64,000 nucleotides of DNA from Sinorhizobium mexicanum (GCF_013488225.1 NZ_CP041239.1:372001-436000); one strand, 5' to 3'; positions 15,833 to 25,699 are shown, counted from the stretch's first letter. The notes: generated by a model not told the origin, from the letters alone. Program-made: numbers and translations.

Positions 15833-17425
15833 TGTCCTGATCCTGCAAAGTAAGAATGTCACTCTCCCCGCGTTTTGATGACGTGGGAGATTGCGGATGG
15901 GACTGATTGCGATGAGCGAGCGCGATCTGCAGCGGATTGAGGTTTTGTCGAAGGTCGTCGACGGTCGGACGACGATCGTTTCGGCGGCCCGCATCCTGGC
16001 GCTGAGCACGCGTCAGATGCGCCGGCTGCTGGATGTGTTCGAGCAGCATGGCGCCGCGGCGATCCGGCACAAGGCACGCGGTCGGCCATCGAACAATCGG
16101 ATCTGCAACGGCGTGCGCGATTACGCCGTGGCGATCGTGCGCGAGCGCTATGTGGATTTCGGACCAACCCTGGCGGCCGAGAAGCTGGCCGAAGAGCATG
16201 GGCTGACGGTGTCACGCGAGACGTTGCGCAAATGGATGGCTGAGGCCGGCCTCTGGCTGTCGCGCAAGCAGCGCCGCACGTTTCATCAGCCACGATTACG
16301 GCGCGAGGCCTATGGCGAGTTGGTGCAGATCGACGGGTCCGAGCATCGCTGGTTCGAAGATCGTGGGCCGCCCTGTTCGCTGCTGGTGTTCATCGACGAT
16401 GCGACCGGCAAGCTGATGCAGTTGCGCTTCGTACGCTCGGAAAGTGCGTTTAGCTATTTTGAGGCGCTGGCGCTTTATCTGAAGGCGCATGGCGCTCCGG
16501 TCGCCTTTTATTCCGACAAGCATTCGGTGTTCCGGGTGGCGCAGAAGGATGCCAAGGGCGGCCAGGGAATGACGCAGTTCGGGCGCGCACTCTCAGAGCT
16601 AAACATCGAGATTCTTTGCGCAAATTCGAGTCAGGCGAAGGGCCGGGTCGAGCGGATGAACCGGACGCTGCAGGACCGCCTGGTGAAGGAACTGCGGCTC
16701 GCCGGGATCTCCGACATGGAGGCGGGCAACGCCTTCCTGCTCGGCTTCATCGAGCGCCACAATGCTAGGTTTGTCCGCACCCCTGCCCGACCGGAAAATC
16801 TGCATCGGTCGCTGAACCTCGTGCCAGACCGGCTCAAGGATATTCTCTGCAAGCGTGAGCAGCGCTATGTCGGCGCGCAACTGACATTTTCCTTTGAGCG
16901 CAAGCGCATCATGCTCGAGGAGAACGAGGTGACGCGCGGACTGGTCGGGCGCTATGTCGAGACCTATGCCTTTGCGGACGGCCGGCTCGACATTCGCTGG
17001 AAGGGGCATTCCCTGTCCTACCGGGTGTTCGACAAGGACCAGCGTGTGACCCATGCGGCGATCACCGAGAACAAGCGGCTTTCCGATGTGCTGGCTTATA
17101 TCAAGGAGCGGCAGGAACAGTTGCCGAAGCCGGAAGTGAAGACCAACAGCGAAAAGATGGGCTACCAGCCGCGGGGGCGAAAGCCGGGAAAGCGGACGGA
17201 TTTCATGAACGATCCCGCTGTCATCGCCCGGCGGCAGCAGGCGCTTTCCCGCCTTGATGCGGCGGAATAATCGGCTGCATTCATCGTCTCAAAGCTAAAG
17301 CCGATAGGTGTCCTTCACCCGCCCCGATCTGCCCTTGCAACCCCGACCGGCCGGTCAGATCGGGGCTGGTCGTTGTGCCGTGTAGAAGCGCAAAGTGACA
17401 TTCTTACTTTGCGCCACGGCGGACA
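15833..17425 (+). mobile_element. IS1202/ISNCY-like insertion sequence, complete
   Basis: A 1.6-kb element around one transposase gene. Ends TGTCC at 15833 and GGACA at 17425 are inverted; further in, GCAAAGTAAGAATGTCACT at 15845-15863 is repeated exactly inverted at 17394-17412. Outside, TAGCCGC occurs at 15816-15822 and 17434-17440, a possible duplicated target, but it does not abut both ends. The termini just inside the conserved block differ by one base in spacing. Confidence 0.7.
15897..17270 (+). CDS. DDE transposase of IS1202/ISNCY type
   Basis: The 457-residue protein has an N-terminal helix-turn-helix (VVDGRTTIVSAARILALSTR, RQMRRLLD), a second one around LTVSRETLRKWMAEAG, and an integrase-core with VQIDGSEHRWFED (first Asp), YSDKHSVFR (second Asp) and SSQAKGRVERMNRTLQDRLV (Glu), the order of a DDE retroviral-integrase fold. 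A C-terminal domain of about 150 residues ends with a basic tail. ATG 15897 has GGGAG six bases ahead. The frame is unbroken and both ends of the element are present, so it may still be mobile. Confidence 0.85.
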   Translation: MGLIAMSERDLQRIEVLSKVVDGRTTIVSAARILALSTRQMRRLLDVFEQHGAAAIRHKARGRPSNNRICNGVRDYAVAIVRERYVDFGPTLAAEKLAEEHGLTVSRETLRKWMAEAGLWLSRKQRRTFHQPRLRREAYGELVQIDGSEHRWFEDRGPPCSLLVFIDDATGKLMQLRFVRSESAFSYFEALALYLKAHGAPVAFYSDKHSVFRVAQKDAKGGQGMTQFGRALSELNIEILCANSSQAKGRVERMNRTLQDRLVKELRLAGISDMEAGNAFLLGFIERHNARFVRTPARPENLHRSLNLVPDRLKDILCKREQRYVGAQLTFSFERKRIMLEENEVTRGLVGRYVETYAFADGRLDIRWKGHSLSYRVFDKDQRVTHAAITENKRLSDVLAYIKERQEQLPKPEVKTNSEKMGYQPRGRKPGKRTDFMNDPAVIARRQQALSRLDAAE

Positions 17426-17433
17426 TTTCAACC

Positions 17434-17952
17434 TAGCCGCCACAGCTGAAGCAGCGTGCCTTCGGTGGGTGTCTCCGGGCAAAACTCATGCCGAAATCGC
17501 CCTGCTGGAGGGAAATCCGTCACCGAGATCGAAGTTTGCCTGGAACGTGCACTTGCATTACTCGATGCAAAGTCGGTCGAGGAGGCTCTTGTGAGGGCCA
17601 ATGGGTCTCATTCCTGTCGAGGTTGAGCAGTCAGTCAACGTGATGAGCGGGCAGCGAGCAACGCGCCCATTGATTCGAAGGCTCCGGCGATCGGCCGCTG
17701 AACGAAGGCGAGGAGTTGCCACTGTGCACGAAAATCGTGCGGAAAATCTGAGCCCCAAACGCAAGCAAGCCAATCCCGCTCTCTTTTGATGGCGTCCTGG
17801 CCCGGATCCGGATCTTCCACGATCAACCCGCAAGGGGTCTGCTAGCTGTGCTGCGGCCGCTTCCGCTTCGCGTCGCGGTGATCGCGCCCGGACCCCGTGC
17901 CTTTTGAGGAGCCATCGAGCGGGAATGGCCCGCTCCGGAAGGAGCCTCTCAA
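17434..17952. other. intergenic region right of the insertion sequence
   Basis: About 520 bases between the IS and the first backbone gene. A frame near 17480-17590 reads like a helical protein tail (CLERALALLDAKSVEEALVR) but is cut on both sides. Nothing assignable. Confidence 0.4.
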
Positions 17953-18129
17953 ATGTCGCACGATCTTTCTCTCGCCCAGTCCCACGCCTTCCAGCTCTCC
18001 CGCGACCTGATGGTCCCGGTCACCCTTTTCGAGGTCGACGGCGAATACGGCGTTCTCCCTTCCGACGAGATCGACGCCGATGACGATCTGGCGATCGTGC
18101 ATGAGTACATGCCTTGGCCGGCTCATTGA
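17953..18129 (+). CDS. small conserved plasmid protein, 58 aa
   Basis: A short open frame starting ATG 17953 with GGAAGGAG eleven bases ahead and ending TGA 18127. The product (MSHDLSLAQSHAFQLSRDLM, then VPVTLFEVDGEYGVLPSDEI and a DADDD acid patch) is compact and acidic at the C-terminus. It is the leftmost gene of the rightward plasmid island, 197 bases before the toprim gene. I know no function; the clean ribosome site and codon use support it as real. Confidence 0.6.
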   Translation: MSHDLSLAQSHAFQLSRDLMVPVTLFEVDGEYGVLPSDEIDADDDLAIVHEYMPWPAH

Positions 18130-18326
18130 GCCGGCCCCCTTCTGGTGCCCCTTGCGAGCGACAGGCCGCAAGGGATGCTTCGCCGCGGGCAATTCCAGCT
18201 TGCATGATCCGACAATTGCGCGCTCGCGCCCTTGCGGTCTTTGCTCTTCGGGCCTGCCGAAGGATGTCCGTGAATGGACGGGTAGGCAAGGATCATGAGG
18301 CCGATCGCCGGGCGATCGGAAGCAAA

Positions 18327-19298
18327 ATGAAGAGAAGAGAGATAGAAGCGCTGCGCGAGCAGGTCAGCTGTGCCGCAGTGCTTGAGCATGCCGGGTTTGC
18401 GATAGACGCGAAGGAGAGCACGCGGCGGGCGGTCAAGTTCCGCCGCGGTAGCGAGATCATCATCGTCACGCATGAGGGGCGTGGATGGTTCGATCCTCTA
18501 TCCGAAGCGAAAGGCGATGTGTTTCGGCTCGTCGAACATCTCGATCATGTCGGCTTTGTCGAAGGCGCCGAGCGGGTTGCGGATCTCGTCGGGTTTCAGA
18601 TCACGGAGCAGGAGTGGCAGCCGGCAAAGGATGGCGAGAGATGCGACCTCTCGCTTCCCGATCGTTGGCAGGCTCGCCGCCGTCCCTGGCCCGGTTCGGC
18701 GACATGGCGCTACCTCAATGCTGAGCGTTGCCTGCCTGCCTTTTTGCTCAAAACGGCGATCAAAGCGGACCTTCTGCGGGAAGGTCCGCAAGGAAGCATG
18801 TGGGCGGCGCATAGAGACCATGCCGGGGTATTGACCGGTTGGGAGGCGCGCGGTCCGCAATACCGGGGCTTTGCCTCCGGAGGAATGAAGGTTCTTTTCC
18901 GGTTCGGCTCGGATCGCGCATCACGCCTGGCTGTCACGGAAGCTGCGATCGACGCCATGAGTCTTGCGGCGATCGAGGGATTGCGCGACGGCACGGTCTA
19001 TCTCAGCACCGGGGGCGGATGGTCGCCGACCACGGAGGCAGCGTTGCGGGAGTTGGCCGCGGAGCCTGGTGTCCAGATGGTTGCGGCGACGGACGCCAAT
19101 CCGCAGGGCGATATGTTTGCCGACCGGTTGCGGGCGCTTGCTGACGATGTGGGCTGCGACTGGACCCGGCTTAGCCCGCCCGCGGACGATTGGAACGAGG
19201 TCCTGACGATCAGGGAAAAGGAAAAGAGGGAGAGGAAAGAAGGAGGAGGCATGCCGCATGCGCGCCGCCCGCGTCAAGGGAGGCTTCGCCCGGCTTAA
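18327..19298 (+). CDS. DUF3991 and toprim domain protein
   Basis: The 323-residue protein opens MKRREIEALREQVSCAAVLE and has the DUF3991 core (FRRGSEIIIVTHEGRGWFDP, KGDVFRLVEHLD, ATWRYLNAERCLP) followed by a toprim fold: TEAAIDAMSLAAIEG supplies the Glu, and VQMVAATDANPQGD the Asp pair. Toprim domains coordinate Mg in primases, topoisomerases and nucleases; these plasmid proteins resemble the relaxase-associated or primase-like toprim group. An upstream in-frame extension to 18114 is possible but lacks a ribosome site. The basic, low-complexity tail after KREKERKEGGG may be beyond the fold. It starts the block with DUF1419 and the methylase-helicase. Confidence 0.8.
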   Translation: MKRREIEALREQVSCAAVLEHAGFAIDAKESTRRAVKFRRGSEIIIVTHEGRGWFDPLSEAKGDVFRLVEHLDHVGFVEGAERVADLVGFQITEQEWQPAKDGERCDLSLPDRWQARRRPWPGSATWRYLNAERCLPAFLLKTAIKADLLREGPQGSMWAAHRDHAGVLTGWEARGPQYRGFASGGMKVLFRFGSDRASRLAVTEAAIDAMSLAAIEGLRDGTVYLSTGGGWSPTTEAALRELAAEPGVQMVAATDANPQGDMFADRLRALADDVGCDWTRLSPPADDWNEVLTIREKEKRERKEGGGMPHARRPRQGRLRPA

Positions 19299-19344
19299 GC
19301 CGGCCCTTGACCCAGACGGCCGCGATGCCGGTGGCAGCCAGGGG

Positions 19345-19365
19345 GTCATGAAGGACTGAAGAGGA
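19345..19365 (+). repeat. conserved 21-base leader element with tiny ORF, copy 2
   Basis: The 21 bases starting GTCATGAAGGACTGAAGAG are identical to 13553-13573. Both copies lie upstream of a DUF1419 gene start (59 and 63 bases from the element's end to the ATG). They include ATGAAGGACTGA, a three-codon frame with GAAGAGGA after it. Confidence 0.6.
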
Positions 19366-19423
19366 AGGCAAGGTCGAGAGGACAGTGCCGCGCTTCGGTC
19401 CGAAACCTCCAAAGGAGCCGCAG

Positions 19424-20029
19424 ATGAACCCCTCTCCCACAATCCGAAAAGTCTTCCAGGGCGTCGCAAGCCGAGCGCAGATGTTCCGCATGTTCGACCG
19501 TCATCATCAACGGCCCAACCGCTGGGACGGCGATGCCACGCCGCTCTACGCCGGCGAGTGGTTCGAGATCGGCGAGGCCGAGCACGACTATATGTTCGAA
19601 ATCCTGCCGCCGCTCTGGATCCGCGGCTCGATGTTCGCGATGCGCGAGTTCCTCACCGGCTCGGTCACCAGTGTCTTCTTCACGCTCCGGGTCGACGAGG
19701 CGATCCGCTTTTTCCACGGCTATTGCGACCTTTCCGATCCTGCGTCCGTCGAGACGATGCGTGTTGCGATCATCGAACGTGAGAACCGCCCGATTCGCGC
19801 CATGACGCGCGAGGAACGCCTCGAGCATATCTGGAGCAGCACTGCGGACGACTATCGCGGCTATGCCGGCGAGCGCTGGCCCGAGGCCTCGCGCGGCAAG
19901 AGGACGGTAATGCTGTACGGCGGAAAAGGCGGCACGTTTCTGAAGCTGCTGGAAGACCTCAGCCACGACGAGATCGCCGCCAAGCTGCCGGTACAACTGC
20001 GTCACCTCCCCTCCCCGATCGCGGCTTGA
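19424..20029 (+). CDS. DUF1419 family plasmid protein
   Basis: 201 residues from the ATG preceded by AAAGGAGCCGCAG. The sequence MNPSPTIRKVFQGVASRAQM, then WDGDATPLYAGEWFEIGEAE, YMFEILPPLWIRGSMFAMRE and FLTGSVTSVFF is that of DUF1419 proteins known from rhizobial plasmids; no activity has been shown for them. It is soluble, without membrane segments. A truncated copy with the same leader is at 13.6 kb. It sits between the toprim protein and a frameshifted small gene. Confidence 0.8.
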   Translation: MNPSPTIRKVFQGVASRAQMFRMFDRHHQRPNRWDGDATPLYAGEWFEIGEAEHDYMFEILPPLWIRGSMFAMREFLTGSVTSVFFTLRVDEAIRFFHGYCDLSDPASVETMRVAIIERENRPIRAMTREERLEHIWSSTADDYRGYAGERWPEASRGKRTVMLYGGKGGTFLKLLEDLSHDEIAAKLPVQLRHLPSPIAA

Positions 20030-20040
20030 GAGGTGCAGCC

Positions 20041-20441
20041 GTGCTCACCTTTCCGCTTGCATCCGTGCGCGAGGTGATCGCGCACGGCCGGGCCGATGCA
20101 CAAGCCAATGGCGGCTTTTGCAACCCCTATTATGGATTGAGGCCTGGCAAGGACGAACAGCCGGGTCTTTGGCTGGTTGGAGATCATGGGTCTATCTTCT
20201 GTCGAACGGCAAGCTTGCCGGCGGCGAGAAACCGTTCGTCGTCTATGCCGAGGAATGCAATCCAACCACCAACGACGACTGGTTCGAGGTCAAGCGCCGG
20301 ACTTTCGGTGGCGACGACGGCGTCGATTTCCTCGATGCCCGGCAACTGGAGGCGATGATGGCGGCAAGCCCAAACGCCACGCATCTCCGCATCGTTTTCG
20401 AGGCCGACAGCATGCAGCTGTTCTTGATCGGGCGCGACTAG
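20041..20441 (+). pseudogene. frameshifted small plasmid protein (possibly DUF3085)
   Basis: From GTG 20041 the frame reads MLTFPLASVREVIAHGRADA, then GGFCNPYYGLRPGKDEQPGL and WLVGDHG; after one missing base the next frame continues VYLLSNGKLAGGEKPFVVYA, EECNPTTNDDWFEVKRRTFG and ends LRIVFEADSMQLFLIGRD at 20441. The break is at the GGG run 20188-20190: a fourth G restores one 133-residue protein. The layout resembles the DUF3085 family of rhizobial plasmids, recalled only loosely. It may be a sequencing artefact in a homopolymer. Confidence 0.6.
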
Positions 20442-20557
20442 CGCTCGGCCGACTGTAGCCACGCCGCCGACGCAGACGGCGGCCCCTTCCACCCCTTCGC
20501 GTTCCCTCGACTGCCCCTTGCGGCGGATCGATGACGCGCGCTCACAAGGAGCTTTCG

Positions 20558-23500
20558 ATGAGCAACGATCCCTTCACCCTCGATATGTTCGGCAGCAGCG
20601 CATTGTCGTCGGGACTTGGTCTTGGCGTTACCGCCTTCGGCGGCTTTGCCGCCAATGACGACGAGCCCGACCCCACCCCTGCCCCTACGCCTGCGCGGGC
20701 TCTACCGGTGACCAGGCGCTCGGACCCGCGAATGCAGGGTCAGCGTGCCAATTTCTACCTCGACGACGGGGATCGCGAGCTCGCCGCGACCTGGAAAGAA
20801 CGGGCGCGGATCAATGTCGCGGCGATCCTCACGGCCAATGAACTGGAGAAGCTGGACTTGCCGGCGACGCCGGCCGCGCAGGCGAGGCTGATCCGGTTTA
20901 CCGGCTTCGGCGCCGGCGAGCTGGCAAATGGCATGTTCCGGCGCCCGGGCGAAGCCGACTTTCGTACAGGTTGGGACGACCTTGGCAACTCGCTGGAATC
21001 GGCCGTCAGCGATGGCGATTACGCATCGCTCGCCCGTTGCACGCAATATGCCCACTTCACCCCCGAATTTGTCATCCGGGCAATCTGGAAGGGCCTGCAA
21101 TGCCTCGGCTGGCGCGGCGGCCGCGTGCTCGAGCCGGGGATCGGAACAGGGTTGTTTCCGGCGCTGATGCCGAAGCAATATCGCGACGTAAGCTACGTCA
21201 CCGGCATCGAGCTCGATCCCGTCACGGCCCGCATCGCACGATTGCTGCAGCCGAAGGCAAGGATCATCAACGGCGATTTCGCGCGCTCGGACCTCACTGC
21301 GATTTATGATCTCGCAATCGGCAACCCGCCTTTCTCCGATCGGACGGTTCGCTCCGACCGGCACTATCGTTCGCTCGGCCTTCGGCTGCACGATTACTTC
21401 ATCGCCCGGTCGATCGATCTCCTGAAGCCGGGCGCCCTGGCCGCCTTCGTCACCAGCGCCGGCACGATGGACAAGGCGGATGGCACCGCACGCGAGCACG
21501 TTTCCAAGTCCGCCGACCTGATCGCGGCAATCCGCCTCCCCGAAGGCAGTTTTCGGCGTGACGCCGGCACGGACGTCGTGGTCGACATCCTCTTCTTCCG
21601 CAAGCGAAAGACAGGCGAACCGGAAGGCGACCTTTCGTGGCTCGACCTGGAAGAGGTTCGGCCGGCTGTCGAGGACGAGGGTGCGATCCGCGTGAACCGA
21701 TGGTTCGCTGAGCATCCGGAGTTCGTGCTCGGCGATCATGCCCTCACTTCAGGTCCCTTCGGCGAGACCTACACATGCCGGCCTCGCACCGGCGCGGAGC
21801 TCGAGGCGGCGCTGACGGCAGCGATCGCTCTTCTCCCGGGAGACCTCTATGACGGCGAGCCGACCGCAATCGACATCGACCTGGAGGACGAGCTCGGCGA
21901 GATCGTCGATCTTCGTCCCGACAATGCGAAGGTGCGCGAGGGCAGCTACTTCGTCGATGTCAGGCATGGTCTCATGCAGGTCATCGACGGCGAGCCGGTC
22001 GCGGTGCAGGTGCGCAAGGCCCGCAGCGGCGAGGGAATTTCGGAAAAGCACGTCCGCATCATTCGCAAATTGATCCCGATCCGTGATGCCGTGCGCGACG
22101 TCCTGAAAGCTCAGGAACTGGACCGGCCGTGGCGCGAGCTGCAGGTGCGGCTACGCATCGCTTGGTCGAGCTTCGTTCGCGATTTTGGCCCGATCAACCA
22201 CACCACGGTTTCGATCATCGAGGATGAGACTACGGGCGAGGTTCGTGAAACCCATCGCCAGCCGAACCTGCAGCCTTTCCGCGACGATCCCGATTGCTGG
22301 CTGGTTGCCTCGATCGAGGACTATGTCCTCGAAACGGACACCGCCAGGCCCGGACCGATCTTTTCCGAACGGGTCATCGCGCCCCCTTCCCCGCCGATCA
22401 TCACCTCCGCCGCCGATGCCTTGGCCATTGTGTTGAACGAGCGCGGACGCGTCGACCTCGATCATGTCGCCGAGCTTCTGCATTGCGACACGGACGCGGT
22501 TCTCGATGCGCTCGGGGACACGATCTTTCGCGATCCCGCCGACGGCTCCTGGCAGACTTCGGACGCCTATCTCTCCGGGACTGTGCGCACGAAGCTCGGT
22601 GTCGCGGAACCGGCCGCCGCGCTCGATGCCGCCTACGAGCGCAATGTCCGTGCGCTTCAGGCGGTGCAGCCGGCCGACCTCAGCCCGTCCGATATCACCG
22701 CTCGGCTGGGCGCGCCGTGGATCCCGGTAGCCGATATCGTCGACTTCGTGCACGAGACGATGGGTGCTGAGATCAGAATCCACCATATGCCGGAACTCGG
22801 CTCCTGGACGGTGGAGGCCCGGCAGCTCGGTTGGACGGCCGCCGGCACATCGGAATGGGGAACCGACCGCCGGCACGCCGGCGAGTTGCTCGCTGATGCG
22901 CTGAACAGCCGGGTGCCGCAGATCTTCGACGCCTTCAAGGATATCGACGGCGAGCGTCGGGTGCTGAACGTCGTCGACACGGAAGCCGCCCGCGACAAGC
23001 TCCAGAAAATCAAGACGGCCTTCCAGAACTGGGTCTGGACGGATCCCGATCGGACCGACCGGCTGGCGCGGGTCTACAACGACCGCTTCAACGATATCGC
23101 GCCCCGAACATTCGACGGCTCCCATCTCAAGCTTCCCGGCGCCTCTGGCGCCTTTGTTCTTTATGGGCACCAGAAACGCGGCATCTGGCGCATCATTTCG
23201 TCCGGTTCGACTTACCTTGCGCATGCCGTCGGCGCCGGCAAGACGATGACAATGGCTGCCGCCATCATGGAGCAACGCCGGCTCGGACTGATTGCCAAGG
23301 CGATGCTGGTGGTGCCCGGGCATTGCCTGGCGCAGGCTGCGCGCGAGTTTCTGGCGCTCTACCCGAATGCCCGCATTCTCGTCGCCGACGAGACGAATTT
23401 CACGAAGGACAAGCGCGCCCGTTTCCTCTCCCGCGCCGCCACGGCGACCTGGGATGCGATCATCATCACCCATTCAGCGTTCCGGTTCATCGCGGTCCCG

Positions 23501-25654
23501 TCGACGTTCGAACAGCAGATGATCCAGGATGAGATCGAACTCTACGAGGACTTGCTCACCAAGGTCGACAGCGAGGATCGAGTCTCAAGGAAAAGGCTGG
23601 AGCGGCTCAAGGAAGGCCTCAAGGAACGGCTCGAGGCGCTGTCGACCCGCAAGGACGATCTGCTGACCATTTCCGAAATCGGCGTCGACCAGATCGTCGT
23701 CGACGAGGCGCAGGAATTCCGCAAGCTCTCCTTCGCGACAAACATGTCGACGTTGAAGGGCATCGATCCGAACGGGTCGCAGCGTGCCTGGGATCTCTAC
23801 GTCAAGTCGAGGTACATCGAAACCAGGAATCCGGGGCGCGCGCTTGTGCTGGCCTCCGGCACGCCGATCACCAACACGCTCGGCGAGATGTTCTCGATCC
23901 AACGCCTGCTCGGGGCCGACGCGCTGCGCGAGCGCGGGCTGCACGAGTTCGACGCCTGGGCGTCGACCTTCGGCGACACCACGACGGAACTGGAGATCCA
24001 GCCGTCAGGCAAATACAAGCCGGTCAGCCGTTTCGCGAGTTTCGTCAACGTGCCGGAACTGATTGCGATGTTCCGGTCCGTCGCCGACGTGGTGATGCCG
24101 GACGATCTCCGCGAATACATCAAGGTGCCCAATATCTCGACAGGCCGGCGGCAGATCCTGACGGCCAAGCCGACCCAGGCCTTCAGGAACTACCAGACCG
24201 TCCTCGACGCCCGCATCAAGGCGATCGAGATGCGCGAGGGACCGGCAAAGCCCGGTGACGACATCCTGCTTTCCGTCATCACCGACGGGCGCCATGCGGC
24301 AATCGATCTCCGCCTGGTCGATGCGGACAATGACAACGAACCGGACAACAAGCTCAACCTGCTCGTCCAGAATGCCTACCGCATCTGGCAGGAGACCTCA
24401 CAGAGCATCTATCTCCGCCCGGACGGCAAACCATTCGATCTGCCCGGCGCGGCGCAGATGATCTTTTCCGATCTCGGCACCATCAATGTCGAGAAGAGCC
24501 GAGGTTTTTCGGCCTACCGCTGGATCAGGGACGAGCTGGTCCGCCTGGGCGTTCCCGCTTCGGAAATCGCCTTCATGCAAGACCATAAGAAGACCGAGGC
24601 CAAGCAGCGGCTGTTCGGCGATGTGCGCTCCGGCAAGGTCCGCTTCCTGATCGGCTCTTCCGAGACGATGGGAACGGGCGTGAACGCCCAGCTTCGCCTC
24701 AAGGCGCTGCATCATCTCGATGTCCCATGGCTGCCCTCACAGATCGAACAGCGCGAGGGCCGGATCGTGCGCCAGGGCAATCAGCATGATGAAGTCGATA
24801 TATTCGCCTATGCCACGCAAGGTTCGCTCGATGCCAGCATGTGGCAGAACAACGAACGCAAGGCCCGCTTCATTGCAGCGGCGCTTTCCGGCGACACCTC
24901 GATCCGCCGGCTCGAAGATCTCGGCGAAGGGGCCGCCAACCAGTTTGCAATGGCCAAAGCGATCGCCTCCGGCGACGAGCGGCTGATGCGGAAGGCGGGT
25001 CTCGAGGCGGACATTGCACGTCTAGAACGACTGCGCGCCGCCCATGACGACGATCAATATGCGGTGCGCCGACAGATCCGTGACGCCGAACGCGATATCG
25101 AGATCTCGGAGCGGCGGATCGCGGAAATCGGCAGGGATATCGAGCGCCTCATTCCGACCGCGGCTGACGCCTTTGCCATGACTGTCGTCGGTGAGCCTTT
25201 CGACGAGCGGAAAGCCGCCGGTCGCGCCTTGATGAAGGAAATCCTTACCCTTGTTCAGCTCCAGCAGGAGGGCGAGATCGTCATCGCCTCGATCGGGAGC
25301 TTCGATCTCGTTTATTCCGGCGAGCGGTTCGGCAAGGGCGACGGTTATCGCTACACGACCCTCCTCCAGCGGACCGGCGCCGACTACGAAATCGATCTGG
25401 CCGTGACGGTGGCGCCGCTTGGCGCCGTGTCCCGCCTCGAACATGCGCTTGATGGTTTTGACGGCGAGCAGGATCGCTATCGGCAACGGCTACAGGACGC
25501 GCATAAGCGCCTTGCCTCCTATCACTCGCGCGAGGGTGCTGCGTTCGCCTTTGCGGAGGAACTGGCTGACAAACGCCGGCAACTGCGGGAGGTCGATGAG
25601 GCGCTGGCGCAATCCGCCCGCGATGATGATGAGACGCAGAGTGAAGCCGCCTAG
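20558..25654 (+). CDS. giant N6-adenine methylase / SNF2-type helicase fusion protein
   Basis: The 1698-residue product starts at the ATG preceded by AAGGAG (20558), nine codons inside the longest frame. A disordered Pro-rich segment is followed by an N6-methyltransferase-like domain: GRVLEPGIGTGLFPAL near residue 187 (SAM loop) and IGNPPFSD near 252 (catalytic NPPF). From about 860 comes a superfamily 2 helicase: GAGKT near 890, VVDEAQEF near 1047, SGTPITNTLGE near 1100 and QREGRIVRQGN near 1397. A coiled coil spans about 1480-1545. Similar fusions on phages and plasmids (for example DarB of P1) protect incoming DNA. Here it lies in the inferred leading region, so antirestriction or DNA modification on entry is plausible but unproven. 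Confidence 0.85.
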   Translation: MSNDPFTLDMFGSSALSSGLGLGVTAFGGFAANDDEPDPTPAPTPARALPVTRRSDPRMQGQRANFYLDDGDRELAATWKERARINVAAILTANELEKLDLPATPAAQARLIRFTGFGAGELANGMFRRPGEADFRTGWDDLGNSLESAVSDGDYASLARCTQYAHFTPEFVIRAIWKGLQCLGWRGGRVLEPGIGTGLFPALMPKQYRDVSYVTGIELDPVTARIARLLQPKARIINGDFARSDLTAIYDLAIGNPPFSDRTVRSDRHYRSLGLRLHDYFIARSIDLLKPGALAAFVTSAGTMDKADGTAREHVSKSADLIAAIRLPEGSFRRDAGTDVVVDILFFRKRKTGEPEGDLSWLDLEEVRPAVEDEGAIRVNRWFAEHPEFVLGDHALTSGPFGETYTCRPRTGAELEAALTAAIALLPGDLYDGEPTAIDIDLEDELGEIVDLRPDNAKVREGSYFVDVRHGLMQVIDGEPVAVQVRKARSGEGISEKHVRIIRKLIPIRDAVRDVLKAQELDRPWRELQVRLRIAWSSFVRDFGPINHTTVSIIEDETTGEVRETHRQPNLQPFRDDPDCWLVASIEDYVLETDTARPGPIFSERVIAPPSPPIITSAADALAIVLNERGRVDLDHVAELLHCDTDAVLDALGDTIFRDPADGSWQTSDAYLSGTVRTKLGVAEPAAALDAAYERNVRALQAVQPADLSPSDITARLGAPWIPVADIVDFVHETMGAEIRIHHMPELGSWTVEARQLGWTAAGTSEWGTDRRHAGELLADALNSRVPQIFDAFKDIDGERRVLNVVDTEAARDKLQKIKTAFQNWVWTDPDRTDRLARVYNDRFNDIAPRTFDGSHLKLPGASGAFVLYGHQKRGIWRIISSGSTYLAHAVGAGKTMTMAAAIMEQRRLGLIAKAMLVVPGHCLAQAAREFLALYPNARILVADETNFTKDKRARFLSRAATATWDAIIITHSAFRFIAVPSTFEQQMIQDEIELYEDLLTKVDSEDRVSRKRLERLKEGLKERLEALSTRKDDLLTISEIGVDQIVVDEAQEFRKLSFATNMSTLKGIDPNGSQRAWDLYVKSRYIETRNPGRALVLASGTPITNTLGEMFSIQRLLGADALRERGLHEFDAWASTFGDTTTELEIQPSGKYKPVSRFASFVNVPELIAMFRSVADVVMPDDLREYIKVPNISTGRRQILTAKPTQAFRNYQTVLDARIKAIEMREGPAKPGDDILLSVITDGRHAAIDLRLVDADNDNEPDNKLNLLVQNAYRIWQETSQSIYLRPDGKPFDLPGAAQMIFSDLGTINVEKSRGFSAYRWIRDELVRLGVPASEIAFMQDHKKTEAKQRLFGDVRSGKVRFLIGSSETMGTGVNAQLRLKALHHLDVPWLPSQIEQREGRIVRQGNQHDEVDIFAYATQGSLDASMWQNNERKARFIAAALSGDTSIRRLEDLGEGAANQFAMAKAIASGDERLMRKAGLEADIARLERLRAAHDDDQYAVRRQIRDAERDIEISERRIAEIGRDIERLIPTAADAFAMTVVGEPFDERKAAGRALMKEILTLVQLQQEGEIVIASIGSFDLVYSGERFGKGDGYRYTTLLQRTGADYEIDLAVTVAPLGAVSRLEHALDGFDGEQDRYRQRLQDAHKRLASYHSREGAAFAFAEELADKRRQLREVDEALAQSARDDDETQSEAA

Positions 25655-25699
25655 CTCTGTTCCTAGAGCGGCCGATCGCCTTAGATCGACCGGCCTAAA

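Noticed and set aside
22151..23473. 440-codon frame opposite the methylase-helicase
   Set aside because: Antisense shadow of a GC-rich gene; no motif, no ribosome site, composition mirrors the real frame.
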